Source: Peltaster fructicola (lineage: Eukaryota; Ascomycota; Dothideomycetes). From it: 64,000 bases of DNA. The stretch is taken from assembly GCA_001592805.2 (NCBI GenBank), contig CP051143.1, positions 2,480,001-2,544,000 on the forward strand, given 5' to 3'. The notes below the pieces were generated by a model that was not told where the DNA came from, searched no databases, and was given only the letters and a program-made list of their open reading frames with translations. The translations under genes were made by a program, and so were the position numbers. Of this stretch, positions 23,310 to 33,853 are shown piece after piece (position 1 is the stretch's first letter; each line of letters begins with the position of its first letter).

Positions 23310-25175
23310 ATGCGCTCTTTTGCCCTCGCGTTCTTGTTCTCATCCTCATCAGCATTCTTCGGCCAAGCATACAGCTTCACAGATAGCCCGGCACTACACT
23401 TTCGCAATGGTGTCATCAGGCCAGCCTCGCCGAGCCTTCACTCGAGACAGCCATCGACACAGACGCTGCAGATACCCATTGACCATTCGAACAATGGTAG
23501 CAATACGTTTTCAAACAGATTTTGGGTCAACTCTACCTACTACAAATCCGGAGCACCAGTCTTCTTCATGGATGTCGGCGAGGCGACTGCTAGCGATGAC
23601 CTCATCCAATCGTGTCTGATGGAGGCATATGATCCATCTGCTGTTATGCAGCTTGCTCGCAAGTACAATGGTCTTGCAATCATGATGGAGCATCGCTTCT
23701 ACGGAGAGTCTCTGCCTTTTCCGATTGACAAGATTACTGGTCTTGCACCTGCTGGCTACGATGCGTATCGATACCTCACCATTGAGCAAGCTCTCGAGGA
23801 TGTGGTCTATCTCGCACAGCACTTCCAGCCCGAAGGTCTCAATTCGTCCTGGACGAAGCTGCACCCATCACAGACGCCATGGGTCTTCCTAGGTGGCTCA
23901 TATCCCGGCAACCGCGCAGCCTGGCTACGCATCCGCAATCCGGACATCATTTACGCAAGCTGGGCGTCGAGTGCCCCAGTAGAGACCGTTGTAGACATGT
24001 CGACATACTACACTCAGGTCTACTCAGACATGACTGCCAATTGTTCCGCAGACATGGCGGCTGCTTCGAGCTATCTGACTGACGTCCTCACTAATGGCTC
24101 GGCAAAAGACAGAGCTATCGTCACAGTCATGTCTAACCTTGCACAGGCGCCGAGCAACATATCGCAGTATCTTGGCATGGACGACGTCACGATACAGACT
24201 GCGTTTGAAGGCGCCAACACCACAGACTTCGGAGTAGCATACAATCTCGCGAACTTCATCGGAGATGGTTTGCAGAGCTTCGGCTTCACGGAGGCGCTGC
24301 TGCCATTCTGCACACTTGTGGAAGAATTCGATGCGGCTGAGGTCAGCAACAGCTCTATCTCTAGCATCATCGACACGACCTTCAACAATCCTTTCGATTT
24401 AAGACCTACACCTCAGGGCATTGCCGCGAACCACGGTCGGCAAGCAGCATTCCTCGCACTCATGTTTGGCATCTATGCTCAATCAGCGGCGATAGGGAAT
24501 GAACCCTCCTACCCAGATTCACATGCGATGGCCGACGCCAATTCCTGGACATGGCAGACCTGTCTTGACTTTGGCTACTTCCAGGTTGCCAACACTTCAT
24601 CTCCGAACAACCTACTGTCGAGCTTCATCAATGTCACCAGCTGGCACGACGAGCTATGTGTTTCGAACTTTCCTTACCCCCAGCTACCATCAAGTCCTAA
24701 TGCGCAGACCATCGTTGACAAGTATGGAGGCTGGAATATGAACCCGAGCCACGTCATGTTCACGGATGGCCTGAAAGATCCCTGGCACACGCTGAGTGTG
24801 CAGTCCAACTCGACGGAGATCGGGGCGCCCAATCGTACGACGACTCAGACAGTACCGGACTGTGGCAAGGCTGCCAATGGTAACGATGTCTTTGGTCTGA
24901 CATACCCAGACGCCTACCATGCCAGTGACCTAAGTGGCGGGACTGCTGAGTTCGAGCAAGGACTCGCACTGTTCGAGAAGGCACTCGATAAGTGGCTGCC
25001 GTGCTTTCAGAAGCATAGCGTCACAAGTAACACTACGTCGAGTACGACGCCTACCAGTACTGGTAGTGCACCAGGTGTGGCTTCGACTTCAGCGGTGAGT
25101 GGTGCTGCTGCTATGTCGAGGCATTCCCAGCTGGTCGGCATGGCGATGCTAATGGCCGTGATGGTCATAATGTAG
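23310..25175 (+). CDS. Secreted, probably GPI-anchored serine peptidase, family S28
   Basis: A single exon encodes 621 residues. Residues 1-22 are a signal peptide. The S28 (prolyl carboxypeptidase/thymus serine peptidase) triad is visible: Ser in 'VFLGGSYPGNRAAW', Asp in 'FTDGLKDPWHTLS', His in 'YPDAYHASDL'. The family usually has GGSYGG or GGSYAG, so the Pro here is a variation. 'MMEHRFYGESLP' is the other hallmark block. Many N-glycosylation sequons are present. A Ser/Thr-rich stalk and a hydrophobic end ('LVGMAMLMAVMVIM') indicate a GPI signal. Relatives cleave after proline and many act in acidic surroundings. Confidence 0.92.
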   Translation: MRSFALAFLFSSSSAFFGQAYSFTDSPALHFRNGVIRPASPSLHSRQPSTQTLQIPIDHSNNGSNTFSNRFWVNSTYYKSGAPVFFMDVGEATASDDLIQSCLMEAYDPSAVMQLARKYNGLAIMMEHRFYGESLPFPIDKITGLAPAGYDAYRYLTIEQALEDVVYLAQHFQPEGLNSSWTKLHPSQTPWVFLGGSYPGNRAAWLRIRNPDIIYASWASSAPVETVVDMSTYYTQVYSDMTANCSADMAAASSYLTDVLTNGSAKDRAIVTVMSNLAQAPSNISQYLGMDDVTIQTAFEGANTTDFGVAYNLANFIGDGLQSFGFTEALLPFCTLVEEFDAAEVSNSSISSIIDTTFNNPFDLRPTPQGIAANHGRQAAFLALMFGIYAQSAAIGNEPSYPDSHAMADANSWTWQTCLDFGYFQVANTSSPNNLLSSFINVTSWHDELCVSNFPYPQLPSSPNAQTIVDKYGGWNMNPSHVMFTDGLKDPWHTLSVQSNSTEIGAPNRTTTQTVPDCGKAANGNDVFGLTYPDAYHASDLSGGTAEFEQGLALFEKALDKWLPCFQKHSVTSNTTSSTTPTSTGSAPGVASTSAVSGAAAMSRHSQLVGMAMLMAVMVIM

Positions 25176-25855
25176 AACGCTGTGATGGCTATAATGTAGA
25201 TGACTGTATACTACGGCAAAGAGCTGATTGCGTGCAGTGTGCCATGGTCACTGTTGATTTCTTGGTAGATTCGTCCCGTCTACTGAGACGAGCTAAGTCT
25301 GTAAAGCGACATGCCGGCCACGATTGATGTTCGCCAAGCTACCAGTGACGTATTAAGTATAGTACGATTTGCTCCTGGTCTGTGCTCAACCTCGTCCTCT
25401 ACGACGAAATCCTCTTCCGACGAGATTTCGTTTGCACGACCTGGTCACGTCGATCTATCGACCCTACTTACATTGCGCAGAGCTTGCTGACAGGCAGGTA
25501 GATTCACTCTCGATGCGACCTTGACGAAAAAGGGCCCATATCGGACATGCGTCTACTGCCCAGCGCCTCCTCATCACCAATAGCTGTAGACATGGAGACA
25601 TACAGGTAGAGTATACTTTCGTACATTCCTTGTCCTGCATGCGCGAATGGCACATCCTTGACTCGACAGATGGGGAGAGCAACGAGCTGTGCGGTCAGCC
25701 ACTGAACATATCTCACTTGCTGTACGGCAGATTAGACCGACATCTCCCCTGCTGTACGGTAAATTAGGTTGACCTACGTTTCTCACTGTACAGCAATTTA
25801 GACTGATCTATGCTAGACATATAATGCAGGCGAAACTGCCTTCCTGAACAGCACA
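25176..25855. other. Intergenic region upstream of the dynamin-like gene
   Basis: No gene is recognised. Its last 150 bp hold three imperfect tandem copies of a 32-37-bp unit (listed separately) and a TATAAT at 25820-25825, close to the dynamin start. Confidence 0.55.
25711..25811 (+). repeat. Three imperfect tandem repeats in the dynamin-gene promoter
   Basis: Units at about 25711-25742, 25743-25779 and 25780-25811 share TCTCxCTG(CTG)TACGGCAxATTAG-like cores. The third copy is the most diverged. They end 44 bp before the start codon of the dynamin-like gene, so they lie in its promoter or leader. Confidence 0.6.
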
Positions 25856-28286
25856 ATGGCGCCCGTTGATCTTCAGTCCCGAGAGCACAGAGATTTAATC
25901 GACATCATCGACAACCTACGCCTTCATGGTGTCAATAAGTATGTCGACTTGCCTGAGATCATCGTCTGTGGTGATCAGTCCTCCGGCAAGAGTTCCGTTC
26001 TCGAGGCGGTGTCTCGTATAAGCTTCCCAGCCAAGGATAACCTCTGTACACGCTTCCCTACAGAGCTCATCCTTCGTCGAGACGCTGTCACCTCTCTGAA
26101 GCTCGGGATAATTCCTGCCACCGATCGGTCACACGAAGAGCGTGATCGACTCTCGTCACTGCAACTCGATGTCAACAATGAAACACTCGATATGGCTGCT
26201 GCTGTCGAGGCAGCCAAGCACGCAATGGGAATCTCGGAAGCGAAAGTCTTCAGCAAGGATGTTCTTCGTGTCGAGCTCAGCGGGCCAACTCAGCCGAATC
26301 TTACCATTGTCGATATCCCAGGCATCTTTCGCGCTGGTAGTGTGGAGCAGTCTATAGAGGACGCAAACACCGTCAAAGAGATGGTACGTGAGTATATGAG
26401 CAGACCGCGAAGCATCATACTGGCCGTGGTATCCGCCAAAAGCGACTTCTCCTTGCAAGACATCACTGAGCTGGCGAAAGAGCTTGATCCAGACGGATCG
26501 AGGACACTTGGCATCATTACGAAGCCTGACACACTTGACGCTGGTTCAGATAGCGAACGGTTCTTCGTCGAATTGGCCCAGAACAAGAATGTCGTACTAC
26601 GGCTTGGATGGCATGTACTGGTCAACCGAAGCTTCAAGACGAGGGACAACACATCCGATCAGAGAGACAGAAATGAAGCTCGGTTCCTCAGCTCCGGAGC
26701 ATGGTCGCAGCTTGCAGATCGGCTCAAAGGTGTGACATCGTTACTCTCTCGGCTGAGCATCGTCTCAAGAGACCAGATTCTGCAGCATCTACCAGAACTT
26801 CTGTCCGACGTCGAAGAGGGTGTCACTGAGTGCTATGCGATTCGAAAGCGGCTTGGCTCATCACGTGAGACTCCCGAGGAACATCGCCGCTATTTGCTGC
26901 AAATCAGCCAAGACTTCTCGGCATTGATGAGATCTGCTGCCGATGGCATATACACTACTGAGTTCTTTGGCAACGCAATGACTGATATAGGCTACAAGAA
27001 GCGACTTCGAGCAGTGGTGCAGAACAGCCTCTCTTCCTTTGCAGAAGAGATGAGGTTGCGTGGGCAACAACGTATTGTTGACAGCGATGAGGTAGACGTC
27101 AGCCAACGCGGGCATGTCTCTCGGAAAACATACGTCAACGAGGTCAAGATACTCATGACTAGAAGCAGAGGTCGTGAGCTGCCAGGCACCTTCAGTCCAA
27201 TGCTTGTGGGCGAACTGTTTGCTGCACAATGCAAGCCATGGGAGGGCATTGCCAGGGGTGTCAGTCAAGACATTCTTGCAGCGGTGCACTGTACGATCAA
27301 GCTGATCCTGGAGTATGTGGCAGTCGACGATACTGCTAGAGAGATCCTCGCAGTTGTCCACAAAGGAGTTGCGCGGTGTAAAGAGATGCTGGATGCGAAG
27401 ATCACTGAATTGCTCCACCCACATCTTCACGGTCACCCCATCACTTACAATCACTATCTGACGGACAATGTGCAGAAGGCACAGTCCTCTCGGCAGCGAA
27501 AGCAGTTTGAGCGCAGCTTCATGAAAGTCTTGGACCTGACTGATCTCAAAGCCGAACATCACTGCCATATGACAACTCCTTCAAAGATCCTCGACCAGTT
27601 GCAGCAAAAGACAGAGGTCAATATGGAGCGATATGCAAGCGAGCTCGCTGTGGACTACATGGAGGCATACTACAAGGTGAGTGTACAATACCAACTTGTG
27701 GCTGCACTAGCAGACTAATCAGGCAGGTCGCCATGAAGAAGTTCGTTGATGATGTCAGCACACTCGCCATCGAAGAGTGCTTGATGAGAGAATTGTCTCG
27801 TTTATTTGATCCTCAGATCGTGTTCATGCTGAAGGAGGAAGAGCTACTGCAACTGACATCAGAATCAAGAGATACTCGAGATGAGAGAGTACGATGCTCG
27901 GAAAAGCTTACTGCTCTCGAGTCTGCACGGACGGAGCTTCGGCGTCTTGATCGCTACCGACCGGAAATGAGCAGAAATGGTATGTCAACATCGAACCTCA
28001 CGCTGAAAGCACTATCTGACTATCGATAGGCGTGCGCTCTGAGCAATCTGAGGAAGACGATGTGGTAGCGACTGGCATCGACAACGACAATGCGAATTTG
28101 CTCGCGGAGACCTCTACGAGCAATGCTCATGCTAAAGAGCCCAGGCCGGAGATAGCAGCAATGGCTGATGCAGGACCTCCGACCGGCGAGGACCATGATA
28201 TCTTCGGTTTCGTTACAGATACCAAGCCCCCAAAGCGAAAGAAGAAAGCGACGCCTACTTTTGCCGTCCGTGATGATGAAATTTAG
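25856..28286 (+). CDS. Mx/dynamin-like large GTPase
   Basis: Exons 25856-27676, 27727-27979 and 28030-28286 (introns 50 bp each) give 776 residues. The GTPase domain has G1 'VVCGDQSSGKSS'-type loop (here IIVCGDQSSGKSS), G2 Thr in 'LCTRFPTEL', G3 'IVDIPG' (usually DLPG) and G4 'ITKPD'. The stalk follows, and 'YYKVAMKKFVDDVSTLAIEE' begins the GED-like end. There is no PH or proline-rich domain, so it belongs to the Mx-like group common and multiplied in filamentous ascomycetes. A Lys-rich tail ('PPKRKKK') is present. Mx proteins are antiviral GTPases in animals; the role of fungal copies is not established. It is the first of four genes on this strand that end in a deaminase-like gene. Confidence 0.9.
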
Positions 28287-28505
28287 GAGCAACAGTGCAC
28301 TTTCGAGGATCACGTGTGGTCAAGACACAGTGGTGGTCTTCAGTGCAAGAGGCTTGATCTTGGACTAGCTACAAGTACAACCCGGTGCTGTGTCGACCTG
28401 TGTGGGAAGAAATTACGTCGTCCATCCAATGATTTGCAGACCGGAGCTATCCTTATCAATACGACTGAGATAGGCACGAGCTTAGTGTTGCACAAAGGGA
28501 TACGG

Positions 28506-29582
28506 ATGGAACACTCGGCAGGTCCTGTCTGGCTATATGAGCACCCTTCTCCTGCCGCACACTATCGCTGGCTCTTGCAACATCTTCTTTGGCAGGATAT
28601 TCACACTCTCCTCGTGATGGCTTCACGTCGGCGAGCTAAGTCACAGGACCCAGAACGTGCTGCGGTACGAATGTTCACATTACGGCTTGCGCATCGTCGC
28701 TGATACGTGTCTAGCGAGCTAAGAAGCTGGACGTGCTGCTGGAGAAGATTCGCAATGAGTTTCAAAAGGACGCACAATTGCTCCCTTACTCAAAGTTTTC
28801 GAGGATCAAACTCAAGGACGAGAACAGCACAGCCCGCCTCAAGAAGTTTGACTCGTATGCTCCAGACAAGGATACAGTTCAACAGCTGTCCCAGAAGAAA
28901 GATGAGCTGATGGCTAATCCTGCAAAGTTCCTGCCGCATGGAACTGACAGGGCAAATGGTCCGATGAGCTTCGCTCTCAGCATCTGGCAGGATACACGAA
29001 GCGACGTAACCTAGTCGCGTATCCGGTCGACGACACTGTGCCTCACACTGGCACAGTATACAAAGGCTTTCGGGAGAGAAGGCCATGCTGCTGTTAGCCT
29101 ACTCAGAGAGCAAGCTGCGAGTGAGAAGCTCGCTGCGAAAGACATTGAGCGACTTGTGCAGTGCTACCGGGATGCACACCACAAGTTTGGTCATCTAGAG
29201 TCTCGCTTCGGAGAGGGTGTATGTTTGGTGCTAGGCACTTCCCTGAAGATCTCCTAGTGAGTTCCACATTCCTCGGCGACTCTCACTGACACCGACTAGT
29301 TGGAATAAGCTATTGGGCAAGGATTCGTCGTCAGCTCGTAGCATCCTCGAGCACCTCGACACTACCGGACTCAGGGAGCTTGGTGAGGAGTATGCCACCC
29401 TCAGACGTACATTGGTCAACTGGCAGGTCGCGTTTATGCTGGAGAGATGCAAAGCTTGCACGGCCGCTGGTTATGCTCAAGCAGAGTTGACTGATGAGAG
29501 TGCTGGAGACATTGACACTAGTGTCCACAGTCCTCACACTATCGACTTGAACGAGTTCCTGGTCTCAGGAGTATTCGAGTAA
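28506..29582 (+). CDS. Unrecognised helical protein next to the dynamin-like gene
   Basis: Four exons can be spliced in frame: 28506-28664, 28715-29005, 29057-29256 and 29300-29582, giving 310 residues. The second intron (GTAACC donor) is 51 bp and removes an in-frame stop. The third uses a GTGAGT donor that splits the next stop codon. The protein is rich in Lys, Glu and Leu and should be mostly alpha-helical ('KKLDVLLEKIRNEFQKDAQL'). A motif 'HYRWLLQHL' at residues 19-27 recurs in the next gene. No known domain is recognised. Open sequence continues at about 29569-29752 in another frame, so the 3' end may be longer. Confidence 0.55.
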
Positions 29583-30195
29583 GAGGCCTCTTTTGGATCG
29601 CCATTTTCGTTATGTACGGTATGCACTGGAGCTTAGAACCGATACTCGTCTTGTGTCTCCATCTTGCTATCTTCGTGCAAGCAAGGCGAAGTGGACGCTT
29701 GTTCCCAGCTCTCGCAAGCCATATATTGAGCAAAGATGTCTCTGACCGTTACCACACTGCAGGTTACACCAGTAGATGTAAGGTCAGCTCGTTGTTGTTC
29801 CGAGAGACGTTGTGTGCCACCTTAGAGATAAGTAGCACGACTGCCGTTCTGCGCAGACTAAAAAGCCGTACGGCACGTCTTCAGAGGTCGCTTCTGATTG
29901 GTCGCTCGTCACCATCGGCCGGAACGTCATGCCAACAACATCTAGAATAGCTTCATCGCCTTGCTTCACTATCTTTACAGTTGTGCCGATCCATCGACTA
30001 GCTACATCACTCGTATACGGAGCTCTGAGATCGATATGAGCTGGCAGTCGCACTGTAGCACACAGCAAGGGATCGACGAGCACAGCACTCGGACACCCTC
30101 GCTCAAGATGACGATGACCGCGACGAATGCTGTGCCTCTGATGGAGACCTCGTCTATAAGAGATGGAATCATGCTCGGGGAAAGAGACAACACTC
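29583..30195. other. Gap inside the accessory block
   Basis: The first 170 bp stay open in a plus frame ('RYALELRTDTRLVSPS') and may be a further exon of the preceding gene. A minus-strand open stretch lies at about 29790-30090. Neither has a clear gene model. Confidence 0.35.
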
Positions 30196-31081
30196 ATGGA
30201 CTCAACAATGTCGAGCAACAGCGCAGAGCAGATATCTGTTTCAGAAGACTATGCTATGGAAGAAGGCGACTTAGCCATTGAGACTAGCCTCGAGCATTCC
30301 ACAACCTCGAGCTTGGATTACTCTTTTCAGCACTATCGCTGGCTTGGGCTCAGGCATCTGAAGCGCGAGATCGCAGAGATGATTATGCCTGCCTTACGAG
30401 AGGACGGGACTCAGGATCCCGCAGTAGGTCCCGTGGCGTTCGGGCTTCAATCACCCAGCTGAACAATTGCAGAGCCTTGCGTATCAACGTCTTGCGAACT
30501 TCTCGTATTGTCGAGCATATCGAGCAGTCCGTTCTGCCTTAACACAATACCTTCCTGACACTCTCATGCCAGCACATCCGGGCAACAGCAAGCATATACT
30601 CCTCACCGCAATCGGTATGATCGAGATGGCCCAAGATCCCGATGCTAAGCGCACGCTGTCCGATATCCTACAGGATCATGCCAGTACAGAGTTGACTCCT
30701 GACTCCATGATCTCGTCAGTCGGCACGGGTGAAAAGACTCGTTACCGAACTAATTCTCGTCTAACGGCATCATCATCATCGTCATCGTCAAGGACAGCTG
30801 CACCTGAATCTACGAGAGTGACTGCTGCAGATGCGAGAACCACTTCACCTGCTATCGAGGAGAAGTTGCCTCTTTACAGGGCGAAACTGCAGCAGCTCGA
30901 GACCCAAGGTGGCGGGAGAGTCAGCTTTGAAGAAGCGGTCAACGTCAGTCTGAACCCACATCAGTGGCAGACATCCATGCGGTACAACGACAAGAGATGG
31001 ACAGCCACGGCTTCTTCTATCAAACGGGCACAGCATATGATATGCAAGGACATTTGTAATGCCATGCAGATCTGGTTTTGA
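30196..31081 (+). CDS. Unrecognised protein with poly-Ser linker
   Basis: Exons 30196-30423 and 30473-31081 give 278 residues. The 49-bp intron has a GTAGGT donor, a GCTGAAC branch and a TTGCAG acceptor. The N-terminal part is acidic and contains 'HYRWLGLRHLKREIAEMIM', resembling the motif in the gene before it. The middle is a helical block ('LAYQRLANFSYCRAYRAVRS'). An uninterrupted serine run (TCA/TCG codons, about 30769-30792) links to a basic C-terminal block. No domain is recognised. Its position between a dynamin-like and a deaminase-like gene is the only hint to function. Confidence 0.6.
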
Positions 31082-31245
31082 ACGCAGACTTTCCGAAAGG
31101 CTCATCTACACATTGTAGTGTTTGCTTTCCTGTCACACCGACAGCACGATATAGCCCGTCCTGAGTCGTATAGCAGTACTAAAACTGTCAATCAGTATTA
31201 GGAGAGCTCTATTTGTCTCCTTTCTGTCAGCACCAGATCCTCAAC

Positions 31246-32607
31246 ATGCCAGCCCAAGACGACTCCTTGTACCTGACTATGGCTATTCTCAACATTCTAT
31301 GTTACCGTCAAGCACCTGATCGTCCTGAACGGAAGGGATGGCATCTGTTCATTGATCAGTTGTGTCACATGTGTGATCACGAAAGCGATGCCAAGTCGGT
31401 CTGCTGTAATGCTGGAGTAAAGAAGGAGGGAGCTCTTGTCCTGCTGTTTGCCACACGAGCCAAGGATCCGGACGAGTCTGTCCAGCACCTACAATGGCTA
31501 CTGTCCGTCCTACGTCCAGTTTCGGGAATGTCAAGTGACAGAAGGCTAAAATTGCTCCGGGAGATACAAGACAAGTGCCTAGCGCGCAGTACCGAGAGGA
31601 TAAGCAATTACAAGGACAACCTGAGGAAGAGGATCTCACGAACCTCAGAGGTGACACCAGCTGATCCAGGTAAGCTATACCGTTCATGAGATGCAAAGGC
31701 TTAGTCTTGGTCAGAGTTGACAGACGATCTCTCGACATGCTTGGACCAGAAGCAGACAAATACAGAACTGTGCCAGTGGGCTTACGACTTCAAAGAAACA
31801 GCGCTCGGTCAGCGATTGAGCAGTCACTGTGCCCAAAGTGTGCACGCTCAGCCCTGGCTCGAAGTCCAGCACTACATTGGAAGACTAAGATCATGGCATC
31901 GAGCTGCACGTATTCTTGTCAATCTTTCTGCGCGGCTTGGCAACCTGCTCAACGACATCACTGTCGCACTGATACCACTTCCAACACTGCCGCTAGGAAA
32001 AGGGTCGAGGAAGGATCCGCCCGCAAGTCCACCAGACCTTGGTAGCACACTTGAGATGATATGCCAAGGTCTGTCTGTCGAGCAGGTCAAGCAGAAGCTT
32101 CGACAAGCACTCACAGAACACAAGGAGAGTGAGCAAAAGTTAGACCTCGAAAGCCTGATCAACAAGATCTTTAAGCGGCGTGCAACCACTTACGATGTGC
32201 ATCCTGAAGTGGCCATGGCAGACTACATCCAGCGTCATGGTCTCAGATTCTTGGATAGGTACCGTTATATTGGTTGCAGCAAGCCCTCGTGTTATTGCTG
32301 CTCTTTGTACTTACGAGAGCACCCTTTACGCCTAGCCACAAGGCCCAGTCACAACAGGGTTTGGATGAGATGGTGCTATCCATTGTGCCCAGAGGACCAG
32401 AACGAAGATGAGAGGAGGCGTTGGGATATCCAACGTCTACGATTCGGCCGGAAGATGGCAGCTGAAACGAAGAGATGCCTCTTGCGTGAAGGTCGAGCAC
32501 GAGGATGGCTGCGTGACTCAACTACAGGTCGGACCGTTGGCAGTACGCTGCTGGAGGGATTGCTATTGACTGAGCTCGGTGACCTACGCATAAATGCCGA
32601 ACGCTGA
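31246..32607 (+). CDS. OTT_1508-like deaminase-fold protein
   Basis: Exons 31246-31669 and 31715-32607 (intron 45 bp) give 438 residues. The C-terminal third matches the OTT_1508-like branch of the nucleotide/nucleic-acid deaminase fold: 'YDVHPEVAMADYI' (the zinc His and proton-shuttling Glu), then 'YIGCSKPSCYCCSLYLREHP' with the metal cysteines, then 'RPSHNRVWMRWCYPLCPED'. The usual motif is HAE; here it is HPE. The N-terminal block 'EGALVLLFATRAKDPDESVQ' is also seen in fungal members. Comparative genomics predicts members of the wider fold to act on nucleic acids or in immunity and conflict systems; no fungal substrate is known. It is the last gene of the accessory block. Confidence 0.8.
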
Positions 32608-33853
32608 ACACCGGATGTTCTAGATTGCAGTGCTGAGGCTGATATGACCTCTTACAGTAATCAGTGACCTCATCGTACGAGGAGTATGGCTACCAGTGCG
32701 AAGGTGTGAGCACCACTGTCTGATATAGCAGTATATGTCGGGTAGCGCCAATGTTCATCCAAGATACATATGGCGCCGTTGACCACCGACGACCGTGTGA
32801 TGGCACAGCCTGCTTGGCCGCCAGAAGCCGTTACATGCCATGGAAGCACCGAGTTCGATGTCGAGTACGAGTTGCAGCAGATTTGGTGAGTTGTCTGGCG
32901 AGGTAGTCTAGCCTGAGTCAATCAAAGCGTGTCGCAAAACCTCCAGGTCGGCGATCGCTGTCGCTGAGTGACTGTGGTCTGCAAGATCGCGACTACTCTC
33001 GAGTCGATAATCAGCCGTGCTACGCTTTGTATGGTGCAACAAGAGAATGCTTGTCCTGAGGGTGTAAAAGCGCAAGTGATGAGCGTGCTCCAATGAGCCC
33101 AGATAATGCATGTGTTTATAGGGCAATGATTCGCGAATGACGTACCGTTGTAATCGGTAGCACTTGCCCAGAGCCGATAGGGGCTGTAGCTCCACACAAA
33201 TTCAGCGTGGATGCAGTTTGTCTCATGTGGTCTTATGATGGATCCAACATAACAGCTCCTTCGTAGCAGCCAGACCTTGGGTAGAGTTTCTGCCCCCTCG
33301 GATGGCAACTGTACCAACAGCACATCTTCAATGCTGATCCTGGCCTTGGCTCAGACACCTTCATTGTGCTTGGCATAAGCATACAACTGTCGACCAACAG
33401 GACAGCATACGTTTCGTGTCTCTTATCCTGGGTCCACGCATGTTGCTCTGTGTAGCATACGCCAGCAAGAGACTCAAGGTTGAGGATGTGGAGGCTGATT
33501 GTCCAACTGCCCATATACACAGGATCATGCTCAGCGACGACAACACCTAGGTAGCATCGCTGAGCTATGCTCCCAACAGAATGGCTACCTCCTGGGCAAT
33601 ACATATAAGTGTGTGATAATTTCCAGACATCTCCCTCCAGACATAATCACGACAGCCACATCATTCAAGCAACGATCCTAGGAGCAGGCTCCTATCTTCT
33701 TCCTCACCTCTTCCATTGTCCTACCACCTGCTAAGACACACGTCTCTCTTGTCAGACCCGCCACCCAGATCACGTTCATCCCTAGATTCACCTTTTTTAG
33801 CCATTCTTGAAAGCAGCTAACCTTACACAACTCGATACATCAAAGCCGTCATC
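32608..33853. other. Large gap with one weak minus-strand gene candidate
   Basis: Contains the promoter of the secreted precursor gene at its right side. About 32922-33604 may encode a protein on the minus strand (listed separately). Nothing else is recognised. Confidence 0.4.
32922..33604 (-). CDS. Possible hypothetical gene, frame uncertain
   Basis: An ATG at 33604 opens a frame reading 'SWTISLHILNLESLAGVCYT'. Near 33350 the better coding frame changes ('ISIEDVLLVQLPSEGAE') and runs to a GTACGT donor at 33145. A 90-bp intron ending CCTCAG at 33056 joins an exon to 32922 ('AFSCCTIQSVARLIIDSRVV'). A one-base indel near 33350 would be needed for a single protein. No domain is recognised, and chance open reading remains possible. 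Confidence 0.25.

Noticed and set aside
29784-30218. Minus-strand frame of 144 codons
   Set aside because: No start context, splice sites or family likeness; it overlaps the start of a better-supported plus-strand gene.
30769-30792. Serine-codon run as a microsatellite-type regulatory repeat
   Set aside because: It lies inside exon 2 of a supported gene as a poly-Ser linker; no separate function is indicated.
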